Shown here piece by piece: positions 23,250 through 31,926 of a DNA stretch of 64,000 bases. The notes beneath the pieces are model-generated. The model made no database searches and was not told the origin of the DNA. It saw only the letters and a list, made by a program, of their open reading frames with translations. This DNA is from Bacillota bacterium (GTDB lineage: Bacteria > Bacillota > Clostridia > Christensenellales > SZUA-584). Position numbers and translations under genes: made by a program. The stretch's first letter is position 1. Each line of letters starts with the position of its first letter. Location: the NCBI GenBank assembly GCA_023391105.1, contig JAEWBO010000040.1, positions 48,926 to 112,925 on the forward strand, read 5' to 3'.

Positions 23250-23444
23250 GACAAAACAAAAAAGCGTCACGCTGGTCGCCGAGCTGCTAAAGGGCATGGC
23301 CAACTATTTAAAAGCGCCGATCTCAAGGCTGCTGTGTGTCCTCTGCGACCACCTAGCTAAGCTATAAGCTAAGCATCTCGCTGAACCTCGGGTCCTGCTG
23401 CATGACCTGTAATATCCCGGCGGACATGGCTTATCCGTTCGACA

Positions 23445-23474
23445 GCGGTCCATAAGTTTGGCGACCGCGTTTTT
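23445..23474 (+). terminator. Intrinsic terminator
   Basis: Stem GCGGTC / GACCGC with a 12-base loop, then GTTTTT on the plus strand. About 195 bp after the prepilin peptidase stop. Confidence 0.65.
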
Positions 23475-23520
23475 AAATAAGAAGGCGGCTGAATGGTTAA
23501 TATAATTGGGTTAACGAACG

Positions 23521-23555
23521 AATGCCCCGTTGGACACGTCCAAACGGGGCATTTT
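23521..23555. terminator. Bidirectional hairpin between convergent genes
   Basis: Eleven-bp stem AATGCCCCGTT / AACGGGGCATT around an inner GGAC / GTCC pair, followed by TTTT on the plus strand. It also lies 22 bp after the stop of the minus-strand FapA-like gene and may serve both sides. Confidence 0.65.
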
Positions 23556-23576
23556 CATACCATTCATAATGATCCG

Positions 23577-25262
23577 TCAGCCTCTTACCTCGCAGGACGT
23601 GAAGACAATTTGTCCGTTGACGCAACGGAAGGTGGCATAATCAATCATAGACTTCGTCGTCAGGATTCCAGTGTCGATTTGAATTTTCACATTGGGGTAT
23701 ATCGCTTTGATCGCGTTAACGCGCGCCTCACTTTTGGAGGACAGCGCTTCCTTAAGAGCTTCCATCTGCAGCACAATGTTTTCATACTGTTCCTCAAGCT
23801 GTTGTCCGGTCTCAATAAGCTTTTGCCGCATCGCGAGGCGATCAGAAGCTGTATCACTTGACGATGACATTCTCGTTATGTTTTGTATACGATTCAGCTG
23901 TGCTTTAATCTGGCCGCGTTCAGCGTCCAGCTTGGTGTATCTCGCGCGCTCATCGGGCAATGTGCCAAGCTCGATCTGCGTCTGGTCGTTTCCCGGAGAA
24001 CCGATTGTATTGGCTGTGACTTCCTTGCCCGCACGGATCAAGCCGCCCAGCAGCCTGCCCCATTTGCCTTTGAGTACGACAGAACCATTCGCTACGATAA
24101 GACAGTGTGCGATATAGTCTGCAAATACGCTGCCATGGGCAGTGATGGAGGCTCTTTCGATAAAACGCGCCACAACATTTCCGTCCGCTTCAAGCTTACC
24201 TTGGTTCATTCCCTGCATACCATTGCGCAGCACGATGTCCTTGCCTGCAATGAGCGTTGCGCCTTCTACAGAGCCGCGCACCTCAATGCTTCCTGTTGCT
24301 TGGACGGAAAGCCCGGTAATGATGCTTCCGTCAATCGTCACATCGCCGTCGAACACAATATTTCCGACGCCCATATCGACATCACCCGTCACGTGATAAA
24401 CATTCGAGACCTCCACCCGGTCTTTAATAAAATCGACACGGCCACTTTTCTCTGCGATCAGCGATTTTCCGTCTTCCGATTCCTTTACGTTCTTGCCTTT
24501 GGGCAGCTTTTTCTCCTTACCGCGCTGCGCGGGAATGATTTCGCCTTTGACAGTCATTCCGTCAATCCCGTCCTCGGGCGGCAGAGCGGTTGCCACCACT
24601 TCGCCCTCGGAAACACGTTCAAACAGCTTTAAGCTTTTGTAGTCGGCGCTTCCGTCAGGCAGAATCTCAGGTGCATAGCTGCGCTTCGCGCTGAACGCAA
24701 ATACGATTTCGCCATCTTTGCCTCTTTCGGCCGGTTTTCCGTGTGCAATCTCAATATATTTGTTATAAACCTTATTTTCTACAATGTCTCTGACAAGCTG
24801 TTCGTTCAGACCAAATGTGATTTCACATTCCGTCCTTATGCGTTCAAGCACCTCTTCGGCTGTTTTTTCGCCGCCTGCATCCACGGGAGGAAACAACATC
24901 ATGCCTGCTGTCATTCCATTCGACGAAACAGTCACGGCCACATCAGAATCCGCCTGCTTCTGTTTCTGCGGGCCTGCAAGGCGAACGCGTATATCTTTGC
25001 GGCGCAAACTGAAGCGCAGTATGTCAACGTTAAGCCCCTCAATTCCTCTGCGGCACAAATCAAACAGCACAAGTTCTTGACGAAGCGGCTCTCCATTTTC
25101 CCGTTCCCGTGTGATTTCAAGAAACACGCCTTCGTCGGCATAGCAGACCTCATATGAGGCATCCGGCGATGATCTTGGCACCAGTTTTGCTTGATCAGGT
25201 TTCTCTGCTGTTAATATTTTGTTTGCTTCATCAGGCAACTGTGCTTGAATTGATTCATCCAT
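23577..25262 (-). CDS. FapA-like DUF342 polymer-forming protein
   Basis: 561 residues. After about 170 residues of variable N-terminal sequence the DUF342 core starts (VATALPPEDGIDGMTVKG, a phosphate-loop-like segment). A right-handed beta-helix follows, with repeats of the form VTIDGSIITGLSVQATGSIEVRG. The C-terminus is a coiled coil (about residues 430-520) ending in a KIQIDTGI strand. FapA of Vibrio binds polar proteins and responds to membrane phospholipid-like signals; clostridial members are mostly uncharacterised. The ATG at 25262 follows TAAGGAGTG. Monocistronic. Confidence 0.82.
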   Translation of the reverse strand: MDESIQAQLPDEANKILTAEKPDQAKLVPRSSPDASYEVCYADEGVFLEITRERENGEPLRQELVLFDLCRRGIEGLNVDILRFSLRRKDIRVRLAGPQKQKQADSDVAVTVSSNGMTAGMMLFPPVDAGGEKTAEEVLERIRTECEITFGLNEQLVRDIVENKVYNKYIEIAHGKPAERGKDGEIVFAFSAKRSYAPEILPDGSADYKSLKLFERVSEGEVVATALPPEDGIDGMTVKGEIIPAQRGKEKKLPKGKNVKESEDGKSLIAEKSGRVDFIKDRVEVSNVYHVTGDVDMGVGNIVFDGDVTIDGSIITGLSVQATGSIEVRGSVEGATLIAGKDIVLRNGMQGMNQGKLEADGNVVARFIERASITAHGSVFADYIAHCLIVANGSVVLKGKWGRLLGGLIRAGKEVTANTIGSPGNDQTQIELGTLPDERARYTKLDAERGQIKAQLNRIQNITRMSSSSDTASDRLAMRQKLIETGQQLEEQYENIVLQMEALKEALSSKSEARVNAIKAIYPNVKIQIDTGILTTKSMIDYATFRCVNGQIVFTSCEVRG

Positions 25263-25377
25263 GAACGCACACTCCTTAATTGTTTGTTTGGTGTGAAAAA
25301 GCTGCTATAACATATATCGATAAGTTCATCTTATTAATAAACCATTTATTTATAGTTCAATAAATTAATTCTTAGCA

Positions 25378-26376
25378 TTATCTGTGATAAACCTGATTTA
25401 GCGCAGATATCCATCCGGCGATGTGTGTCCTTAGGCTCTCTGGAAAAAGCACCTCGGCTTTGTCGCCGAATATCGTCAGCCATGAAATAAAACCAGGGCT
25501 GACGCGCACATTGACAGAAACCGTGAAGTGGCCGTCCCGATTATCCGAAACCGCCACATCAAGCCCAAAACGATCGAATACGGCGGTCGCAAGCTCGTCA
25601 CAGAAGCGGATCCGCACGCTTTGAGGCTCGCCCCCGAACATGGAAAATACGCTCCTGTGGTAATCGTCAAAATCAATGTAATTTTTGTATTCTGACACTT
25701 CGCTGATTTCGCGCTGGTCTTGCTCGCTAAGCTCCACACGCGTCATTCTATCTACCCGAAAATGCGACAGATTGTCGTATTTGTCGATATTGCAGATGAG
25801 GTAATATGCGTCCTCAAACCACATCAGCGAATAAGGGCTCGCGCAATACCGCTGTCCGTTCCTTTTCAGGCGCTGGGTTTTATCCGGCATGTATTCAAAA
25901 TACAGAAACGTGATCTTCTTCCCGAGTGTCTGTGCATGCACAATGCGGTCAATATTGTAATATATCTCTTCGTTTCGTGTTTTCTGTGTGCGAGCCAGTT
26001 CCAAACGGCTGCGAAAGCTAACCGACTGCGTTTGTCCGAAAAAATCACCGAGTTTTCTTATCAGCTCACGTGATTTTCGCTCGGTCATAAATCGCGCGGC
26101 GGAAATCGCGCTGGCGCAAACTTGTGCCTCGGCCATCTCCAAAGAGCGCTGACCCAAAAAGTAAGCCGCCTTTCCGTCCGTTGTTTTGATGATATCAAAG
26201 CCCACATCGCGCAGCAGATTCAAATCCCCGTATATGGATTTTCTTTCAGCTTCAATGCCGTTTTCTTTAAGGTATGCCATGATATCACAAAGCTGCTTGG
26301 GATGGTATTCGTCCGTATGCTGCTGGAAATACTTCAATACTAACAAGATCCGCGCACGTTTCGGATAATCCGTCAC
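25378..26376 (-). CDS. WYL-domain HTH transcriptional regulator
   Basis: 332 residues. N-terminal HTH_11 (RARILLVLKYFQQHTDE..., KSIYGDLNLLRDVGFDI), then the WYL domain (KITFLYFEYMPDKTQRLKRNGQRYCASPYSLMWFEDAYYLIC), with the hallmark arginine/lysine surface, and a C-terminal WCX-like part. WYL domains bind nucleic acids or nucleotides and regulate stress and defence genes. The GTG at 26376 follows AAGGGGGATGG. It is divergent from the YfcC transporter, so it may control it, or simply be next to it. Confidence 0.85.
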   Translation of the reverse strand: MTDYPKRARILLVLKYFQQHTDEYHPKQLCDIMAYLKENGIEAERKSIYGDLNLLRDVGFDIIKTTDGKAAYFLGQRSLEMAEAQVCASAISAARFMTERKSRELIRKLGDFFGQTQSVSFRSRLELARTQKTRNEEIYYNIDRIVHAQTLGKKITFLYFEYMPDKTQRLKRNGQRYCASPYSLMWFEDAYYLICNIDKYDNLSHFRVDRMTRVELSEQDQREISEVSEYKNYIDFDDYHRSVFSMFGGEPQSVRIRFCDELATAVFDRFGLDVAVSDNRDGHFTVSVNVRVSPGFISWLTIFGDKAEVLFPESLRTHIAGWISALNQVYHR

Positions 26377-26406
26377 TTCCCATCCCCCTTTGTATAACTG
26401 CTTTCA

Positions 26407-26435
26407 TTGACATGCAAAGATGTGTATAGCATAAT
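26407..26435 (+). promoter_or_regulatory. Sigma-A promoter of the YfcC transporter gene
   Basis: TTGACA (26407-26412) and CATAAT (26430-26435) with a 17-base spacer: near-consensus. Transcription would start around 26442, giving a 26-base leader before the ATG at 26468 (ribosome binding site AAAGGAGAA). Confidence 0.65.
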
Positions 26436-26467
26436 TATACCATACATGCCGCCAAAGGAGAACATCT

Positions 26468-27907
26468 ATGTCAGATTCCAGCTTTCAGATTAATAAAAAA
26501 AGTCTCATCACAGCAATCATCATCATCTTCTCCCTCATCGTCATTTCGTTCTGCCTGACGCTGTTTGTTCCGCCCGGCCAGTTTGAAACCACGACCGATG
26601 AGCAAGGCGACGTGGTCTATATACCGGAATCCTACATGCAAACAGGCGATGCCGGTGAGTACCCCGTGTATAACATACTTCTTTCCGTATTCAAGTCGTT
26701 CGCACCTGGCGGTGATGTGAACGTCACGATGATTGTGATCATGCTGTTCATACTGCTGATCGGCGGGTCGTTCACGCTGCTTGATAAATCGGGCATACTT
26801 CGCGCGGTGATCGCTAAAATCGCGGCAAAGATGTACCGGCGCAAATATCTGCTTATCGCAGTGATTTCGTTTGTATTCATGTTTTTGGGATCGTTCTTTG
26901 GCATACTCGAAGAAATTGTACCGCTGATTCCGCTTATCGTGGGTCTGTCGTTCATGCTCGGCTGGGACAGTCTCATGGGCCTTTCTTTAAGCCTGCTGTC
27001 CGCGAGTTTTGGCTTCGCGGCGGCGCTTTACAACCCGTTTTCCATCGCAGTGGCGCAGAAGCTCGCAAACGTGCCGCTCTATTCGGGCACATGGCTGCGG
27101 CTCATATTCTTCGTGGTGATATACGGTGTGCTGCTGCTGTTCCTCATTCGATACGCCAAAAAGCTGGATAAAAACCCGATGGTCTCTGCCGTATACCTCG
27201 AGGACACCCAAAGGCGTGAGAAATATCAGCTGAGTCCAGCTCAAATTGAAGAGGCGGCACAATTCAAAAAAAGCCCCATCGTGTTTGTGGGGCTGCTGCT
27301 CGGTATCATGTTCGTGTTTCTCATTGCCGCACCGTTTCTGGGGCTTGCCGATTTTTCGATGATTTTCATCGCCATCATATTCATACTCGCGTCCACCATC
27401 GGCGCAAAGCTGGCCGGTTATAAGACTGCCGCCAAAACGTTCTTCAAGGGCATCGGCGACATCGCGCCCGGCATACTGCTGATTCCCATAGCCATGGCGG
27501 TCTCCACGATCATTCGTGACAGCGGCATACAGGACACACTGCTGAACTACGCGTCTCTCGCGATTACCAACACGAGCCCGTATATCAACATCATCATCAT
27601 ATACGTCGCAATACTGCTGCTGGAATTCTTCGTGGCGCAGGCCTCGGCCAAGGCGTTTCTCATCATGCCGCTTGTCGTGCCGCTCGCGTCTTTGACGGGC
27701 ATTTCAGGGCAAGCCACCGTGTTCGCCTACGCGCTGGGCGACGGCTTCTTAAACGTGCTCTACCCCACCAACGCCATGCTGCTAATCGCGCTGGGGCTTA
27801 CCACCGTGAGCTATACCAAGTGGTTCAGATTCACGATTTGGGTTCAGCTGTTGATCGCGGCCATCAGCGTCGGCTTCCTTATGATCGCTGTGGGCGTGGG
27901 TTATTAA
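26468..27907 (+). CDS. YfcC family membrane transporter
   Basis: 479 residues, about 12 membrane helices. The N-terminal VPPGQFE segment after helix 1, the helix FLGSFFGILEEIVPLIPLIV and the C-terminal VLYPTNAMLLIALGLTTVSYTKWFRF are characteristic of the YfcC/ArcD group of the DcuC superfamily, which exchanges or imports amino acids, dicarboxylates or short peptides. No soluble partner is encoded, consistent with a secondary carrier. The substrate cannot be told from sequence. Possible control by the divergent WYL regulator. Confidence 0.85.
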   Translation: MSDSSFQINKKSLITAIIIIFSLIVISFCLTLFVPPGQFETTTDEQGDVVYIPESYMQTGDAGEYPVYNILLSVFKSFAPGGDVNVTMIVIMLFILLIGGSFTLLDKSGILRAVIAKIAAKMYRRKYLLIAVISFVFMFLGSFFGILEEIVPLIPLIVGLSFMLGWDSLMGLSLSLLSASFGFAAALYNPFSIAVAQKLANVPLYSGTWLRLIFFVVIYGVLLLFLIRYAKKLDKNPMVSAVYLEDTQRREKYQLSPAQIEEAAQFKKSPIVFVGLLLGIMFVFLIAAPFLGLADFSMIFIAIIFILASTIGAKLAGYKTAAKTFFKGIGDIAPGILLIPIAMAVSTIIRDSGIQDTLLNYASLAITNTSPYINIIIIYVAILLLEFFVAQASAKAFLIMPLVVPLASLTGISGQATVFAYALGDGFLNVLYPTNAMLLIALGLTTVSYTKWFRFTIWVQLLIAAISVGFLMIAVGVGY

Positions 27908-28008
27908 TGCATCAGATGTGAATTTGAAACATAAGCTTTTTTAGTATATAGAGTATTTTCATTGTCTTTACCTTTGACGTGCAAAAGTACTATATGGGAG
28001 TAGCGAAA

Positions 28009-28545
28009 ATGTGTGACAACAAAATAATAGTAGTCTACAAATCCAAAACTGGATTTACTAAAAAATATGCAAACTGGATTTCTCAGGAGCTGCGTTGTGA
28101 TGCTGTTTCTTTAAGGGAAATCAGACCCGTTGATTTAAAGCCTTATGATATTGTTATTTTTGGCGGAGGAATACATGCGGGCAGAATTAATGGAATAAGC
28201 TTTATCAAAAACAATATGTTTTCATTAAAAGATAAGAAAGTTATCGTTTTTGCTACTGGTGCAACGGCTTCTATTCCAAATGAAATTGAAAGATTCAAAA
28301 ACACAAATATACCTAATGACAAAAATATTGCATTTTTTTATTTCCAAAGTGGATTGAACTATGCAAATATGCATGGCTCAGATAAGGTACTTATGGGACT
28401 ATTGAAAACCGTTTTAAAAATGAAGAAAAACAAATCTGAACTGGAGCAAGGCACTGAAGATGCAATTCAAAGCTCTTATGACTTTTCAAACAGGGATCAG
28501 ATTGAACCTCTAATAAGTTTTATAAACGAACTCAAAAATATATAG
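28009..28545 (+). CDS. Flavodoxin domain protein
   Basis: 178 residues. The FMN-binding start VVYKSKTGFTKKYANWI corresponds to the phosphate loop (S/T-x-T-G-x-T) of flavodoxins; YDIVIFGGGIHAGRI fits the second flavin loop. Such proteins (flavodoxin_5 type) act as electron carriers or as protoporphyrinogen-oxidase-like enzymes. Codon use is clearly more AT-rich than in both neighbours, a sign of foreign origin. I chose the ATG at 28009, eight bases after GGGAG; a GTG at 27979 is in frame but has no ribosome binding site. Confidence 0.8.
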   Translation: MCDNKIIVVYKSKTGFTKKYANWISQELRCDAVSLREIRPVDLKPYDIVIFGGGIHAGRINGISFIKNNMFSLKDKKVIVFATGATASIPNEIERFKNTNIPNDKNIAFFYFQSGLNYANMHGSDKVLMGLLKTVLKMKKNKSELEQGTEDAIQSSYDFSNRDQIEPLISFINELKNI

Positions 28546-28587
28546 AGAGTACACCACCTTGCGATGATGACGCCTCTCTTAAAATTC

Positions 28588-28932
28588 TTAATGCAGATTC
28601 CTTTCCACATTCACCAAAAAGTCCTGCACGTTTGTCACGATGAAGCGCGCGGACAAAGAGCCGCGGTCGTGCAGCTTGCCCACGGCAAACTCTGAAGTAT
28701 CCACCGTATAGAAATTCACGGGACGGACGATGCCGTCTTTGACAGTGTAGCAGGGCGTCATGTTACCCGTGGCAATGGCATGAAGCTGTGTCGCAAGCGT
28801 GATGACCGTGGTGGCCTGCTTGATGAGCGCGCGCATTTTCGACTGCGCTTCATATACGTTCGCAATCACGTCGGGCAGCGGGCTGTCGTCGCAGATGGCA
28901 AATTCCGGCGCACAGTCATCGGGCAGCTTCAT
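28588..28932 (-). CDS. Stand-alone C-terminal domain of the LOR/SDH (ornithine cyclodeaminase-like) family
   Basis: 114 residues. The sequence FAICDDSPLPDVIANVYEAQ, then LATQLHAIATGNMTP and a DRGSLSARFIVTNVQDFL end, matches the last roughly 110 residues of TIGR00300-type LOR/SDH proteins, which are usually about 400 residues and include archaeal ornithine cyclodeaminases. The preceding domains are absent and the upstream DNA encodes an ArsR regulator, so this is a domain-sized protein or a fragment fixed in the operon. The frame is intact, with GAAGG eight bases before the ATG. It follows the ArsR gene by 17 bp. Function unknown. Confidence 0.7.
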   Translation of the reverse strand: MKLPDDCAPEFAICDDSPLPDVIANVYEAQSKMRALIKQATTVITLATQLHAIATGNMTPCYTVKDGIVRPVNFYTVDTSEFAVGKLHDRGSLSARFIVTNVQDFLVNVERNLH

Positions 28933-28949
28933 GGAAACAACCTTCGTTA

Positions 28950-29219
28950 TTACTTTGGCAGCAGTTCAAGCAAACGCAGCGCGGCCCTGTCCACAACGTG
29001 ATAGCACACGTAGCTTCCCTGCCGCTCGCAATCGACGATGCCTGCGGCCTTGAGCTTAGACAGATGAAGTGAAATGACCGGCTGCGGAATGCCCAGCGCT
29101 TCACAAATCTGTTTGACGTGGAGGCCTTTCTTCGATAGCCCGTTTACGATGCATAATCTTATCGGATGACCCAGCACGCGCAGCTTTACGGCCATCGTTT
29201 CATATTTTGACAGATCCAT
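28950..29219 (-). CDS. ArsR family transcriptional regulator, possible sulfur sensor
   Basis: 89 residues. Winged helix with LRVLGHPIRLCIVNGL, VKQICEALGIPQPVISLHLSKLKAAGIV (recognition helix) and a short wing DCERQGSYVCYHV. Four cysteines: C23, C39, C64 and C72. The ELCVCD metal box of arsenic or cadmium sensors is absent. Since the gene lies 1 bp after a CoA-disulfide-reductase/rhodanese gene, a persulfide-sensing role like SqrR/BigR is conceivable, but the Cys positions do not prove it. The ATG at 29219 follows AAAGGG; co-transcribed with both neighbours. Confidence 0.85.
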   Translation of the reverse strand: MDLSKYETMAVKLRVLGHPIRLCIVNGLSKKGLHVKQICEALGIPQPVISLHLSKLKAAGIVDCERQGSYVCYHVVDRAALRLLELLPK

Positions 29220-29220
29220 C

Positions 29221-30867
29221 TTATCCCTTTCTGGTGAACAATTCAAACAAAGAATAACCACCGCTTAAGTTCTTGGCTTTGTAGCCCTGCTGCTTGAGCA
29301 TGCGCTCTGCCGTGTACGATCGGTGACCGCTGCGGCAAAACACCACGATCTCTTTGTCCTTGGGCAGCTCGCTCATGCGTCCTCGCAGCTCCGAAAGCGG
29401 AATATGAACAGAACCGGCAATTGTGCCCGCGTCCCGTTCCTTTTGCGTGCGCACATCCAGAAAGACCGCGTCGTCAAGCGTCTTGACCTCATGCCACTGC
29501 GCCACCTCGCTAAGACCGCCTGTCACATCAGCCGCCATGAAGCCCGCCATATTGATGACATCCTTTGCGGCGCCGAACGACGGCGCATAGGCCAGCTCAA
29601 TATCTGCCAGCTTATCTGCGGTGAGCCCTGCGCGCATGGCTGTGGCAAGCACATCAATGCGTTTATCCACGCCCTCTTCACCTACTATCTGCGCACCGAG
29701 TATTCGCCCTGTCCTTTTTTCAAATATCAGCTTTAATACAATCGCCTTTGCACCCGGATAATAAGGTTCACGTGAGAGGCCGCTTACGTATATCTTTTCA
29801 TACCTTATCTCCCTGATGTTAAGCTCCTTTTCAGTGAGACCGGCGCTGGCCATCTGAGTATCGAATATCTTGATCACCGATACGCCAAGCATCTGCTTGA
29901 ATTTCGAGCTGATGCCGCATATGTTGTCTGCCGCGTTGCGTCCCTGTCGGATCGCAAAAGATACCGTGCAAGGCAATATTTTGCCGCCGAACACCGACTC
30001 CACCTCAACCGCGTCGCCCACCGCATAAATATCCTTATCCGTGGTCTGCTGGTGTTCATCAACAAGTATGCCGCCCGTGACGCCTATGCCCAGCCCCGCG
30101 TTTTTTGCGAGTCCTGTTTCGGGTGTGGCTCCTGCGCAGAGTATCACAATATCCGCAAACAAAAAGCGCTCCTCTGCGAGCTCCAGCCGTATTCCTTCCT
30201 CTGTCGGGTGAAACGCGACAACAGGCGTATGCGTGATCAGTGCGACGCTGTTGTCCTCCAGCACTTGTCTAGCAAACCGCGCCATATCGCCGTCAAAGGA
30301 CGGTAAAGGATGGTCGCTGCGCTCAACGATGCACGTTTTGATACCGCGCCTGGACAGGTTCTCCGCCACCTCAAGCCCGATGTTTCCCCCGCCGATGACG
30401 GCCGCCCGCCGCACCTTGTATGTGTCGATATGCGCAGATATCGCATTTAAATCTCGTAAGTTCCTCAGCGTGTATATACCCTGCGTATCCGCTCCGCTGA
30501 CATCCGGACGGTTCGGCGTTGTCCCTGTCGCGAGAATGAGCTTATCGTACTTATATCGATAAGACTCTCCTGTATTTAAGTCATGGACGGTGACTGTGTT
30601 GTCATGTCTGTTAATAGCGGTCACCTCGCATTTCAGCTTGACATCAATTGCATATTGCGACATGATTTCCTGCACAGACTGTAAACCTTCAACATCCTTT
30701 AAATTTATCACTTTGCCGATGCAGTATGGCAAAGAGCTGCTTGGGAGTGCCACATGCTCCGCCCTTTCAAAAACCGTGATTATCGCGTTTTCGTCAAGAC
30801 GCCTAAGCCGTGTCGCCGCACTGATGCCCCCCGCTATTCCTCCGATAATGACATATTTCTTTTTCAT
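29221..30867 (-). CDS. CoA-disulfide reductase-like flavoprotein fused to rhodanese, active-site Cys displaced
   Basis: 548 residues. FAD loop IIGGIAGGISAATRLRR, NAD loop AAVIGGGNIGLEVAENL, FAD loop DIYAVGDAVEV, a dimerisation domain, and a C-terminal rhodanese domain with loop FCRSGHRS (C511). This matches the CoADR-rhodanese group, NADH-dependent reductases of CoA disulfide, persulfide or polysulfide. In the family a redox Cys (C43) stands two residues before L-P-Y; here this position is S44 in PSSSLPYC and a Cys is found at 49 instead. Whether C49 replaces it is unknown. First gene of a three-gene transcript with ArsR and the LOR/SDH domain. Confidence 0.88.
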   Translation of the reverse strand: MKKKYVIIGGIAGGISAATRLRRLDENAIITVFERAEHVALPSSSLPYCIGKVINLKDVEGLQSVQEIMSQYAIDVKLKCEVTAINRHDNTVTVHDLNTGESYRYKYDKLILATGTTPNRPDVSGADTQGIYTLRNLRDLNAISAHIDTYKVRRAAVIGGGNIGLEVAENLSRRGIKTCIVERSDHPLPSFDGDMARFARQVLEDNSVALITHTPVVAFHPTEEGIRLELAEERFLFADIVILCAGATPETGLAKNAGLGIGVTGGILVDEHQQTTDKDIYAVGDAVEVESVFGGKILPCTVSFAIRQGRNAADNICGISSKFKQMLGVSVIKIFDTQMASAGLTEKELNIREIRYEKIYVSGLSREPYYPGAKAIVLKLIFEKRTGRILGAQIVGEEGVDKRIDVLATAMRAGLTADKLADIELAYAPSFGAAKDVINMAGFMAADVTGGLSEVAQWHEVKTLDDAVFLDVRTQKERDAGTIAGSVHIPLSELRGRMSELPKDKEIVVFCRSGHRSYTAERMLKQQGYKAKNLSGGYSLFELFTRKG

Positions 30868-31019
30868 CTTGACTCCCTTTTTTAAAGCTTAATGCTTATA
30901 TTATATATATATTGTTATATTCGATTATATATTTATATCCCCTTTGTATTATTCCATATTTTCTTGTACTTTATTATATCTTTATCTGTCTTTCTGATAT
31001 AATAAACGGGGAGGGTCTT

Positions 31020-31832
31020 ATGATTTTTGGAATGTCAACGGCGTGTTTTTTTCCCAAAATATATAATGAAGATGCGATTGATGTCATGGGTAAGATGGGC
31101 ATCGCCAATATCGAAATATTTTTCAGCTGCATGTCCGAGTACAAAACGGATTTTGTAAAAGAACTAAAGAAGCGCGCCGGGTTTTGGGGCATCAATGTCA
31201 ATTCTGTGCACGCGTTTACGCTGCAGTTTGAACCCCAGCTTTTCTCAAAGCATGAACGCGCAAGGCTGGAAGCGCTGGATATCTATAAACAGGTGGTTGA
31301 AGCAGCCGCTGTGCTGGGCGCCGATTCGTATGTGTTCCACGGCCCGGCCAATGTCAAACGGGTCCAAAGCCTTGTGCTCAATTACGAAGCCATCGCCGAA
31401 ACAACACAGCCGTTGATAGACATTACAGAAGATGCCGGCATAAAGCTTTCGTGGGAAAACGTTCACTGGTGCTGGTATGCGACGCCGGATTTTCCTCAAA
31501 GGCTGCTGCCTTTGCTCGCTTCTGATAACCTCTTTTTCACGCTTGACCTAAAGCAGGCGGTTCAGTCCGGGTTTGATCCCGCTGAATATATCAGCGGTAC
31601 GCAAGGCCGTCTCAGCAATGTGCATATCTGTGACGTGAAACACGACGATAAGCTTGGCTGTGTACCGGTGCTTCCCTTCCACGGCAGCATCGATTTTCAC
31701 AGCCTCAAAAATGCGCTCAGGCAAAATAATTATGACGGTGCAATGATACTCGAGGTGTACAGTCATAACTATCAGAGCCAAGGCGATCTTCTTCATAATT
31801 ACAATCGTGTCAATGCCTTCTTTACGGAATAG
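31020..31832 (+). CDS. Sugar phosphate isomerase/epimerase-like TIM-barrel protein
   Basis: 270 residues of the AP endonuclease 2/xylose isomerase-like fold: N-terminal MIFGMSTACFF, GIANIEIFFSCMSEY, INVNSVHAF, a hydrophobic beta strand with SYVFHGPAN, LSWENVHWCW with a conserved Glu, FTLDLKQAVQSG with Asp, VHICDV with Asp/His and AMILEVYSHNY with Glu. These metal-binding residues are consistent with isomerase or epimerase chemistry on a sugar or inositol derivative. The ATG at 31020 follows GGGGAGGG; longer frames start in AT-rich promoter DNA. Monocistronic, divergent from the CoADR operon. Confidence 0.82.
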   Translation: MIFGMSTACFFPKIYNEDAIDVMGKMGIANIEIFFSCMSEYKTDFVKELKKRAGFWGINVNSVHAFTLQFEPQLFSKHERARLEALDIYKQVVEAAAVLGADSYVFHGPANVKRVQSLVLNYEAIAETTQPLIDITEDAGIKLSWENVHWCWYATPDFPQRLLPLLASDNLFFTLDLKQAVQSGFDPAEYISGTQGRLSNVHICDVKHDDKLGCVPVLPFHGSIDFHSLKNALRQNNYDGAMILEVYSHNYQSQGDLLHNYNRVNAFFTE

Positions 31833-31926
31833 CTAAGAAAGCTTTGAGTACCATTTATTTAGTGTGAAAATGTTTCATCGCATGTGAAAAGGGTATTAAA
31901 AATTGAATCTATTTAAGGTTGCATGT

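Larger units (their letters stand above)
23250..23576. other. Non-coding gap after the prepilin peptidase gene, with two terminators
   Basis: 327 bp. Its first 110 bp contain a start-less plus-strand frame (about 23248-23367) that reads KSVTLVAELLKGMANYLKAP and could be a decayed gene end; I cannot assign it. Two intrinsic terminators follow at 23445-23474 and 23521-23555. Nothing else was recognised. Confidence 0.5.

Noticed and set aside
23883..24632. 249-codon plus-strand frame
   Set aside because: Antisense of the FapA-like gene; no ribosome binding site and no domain.
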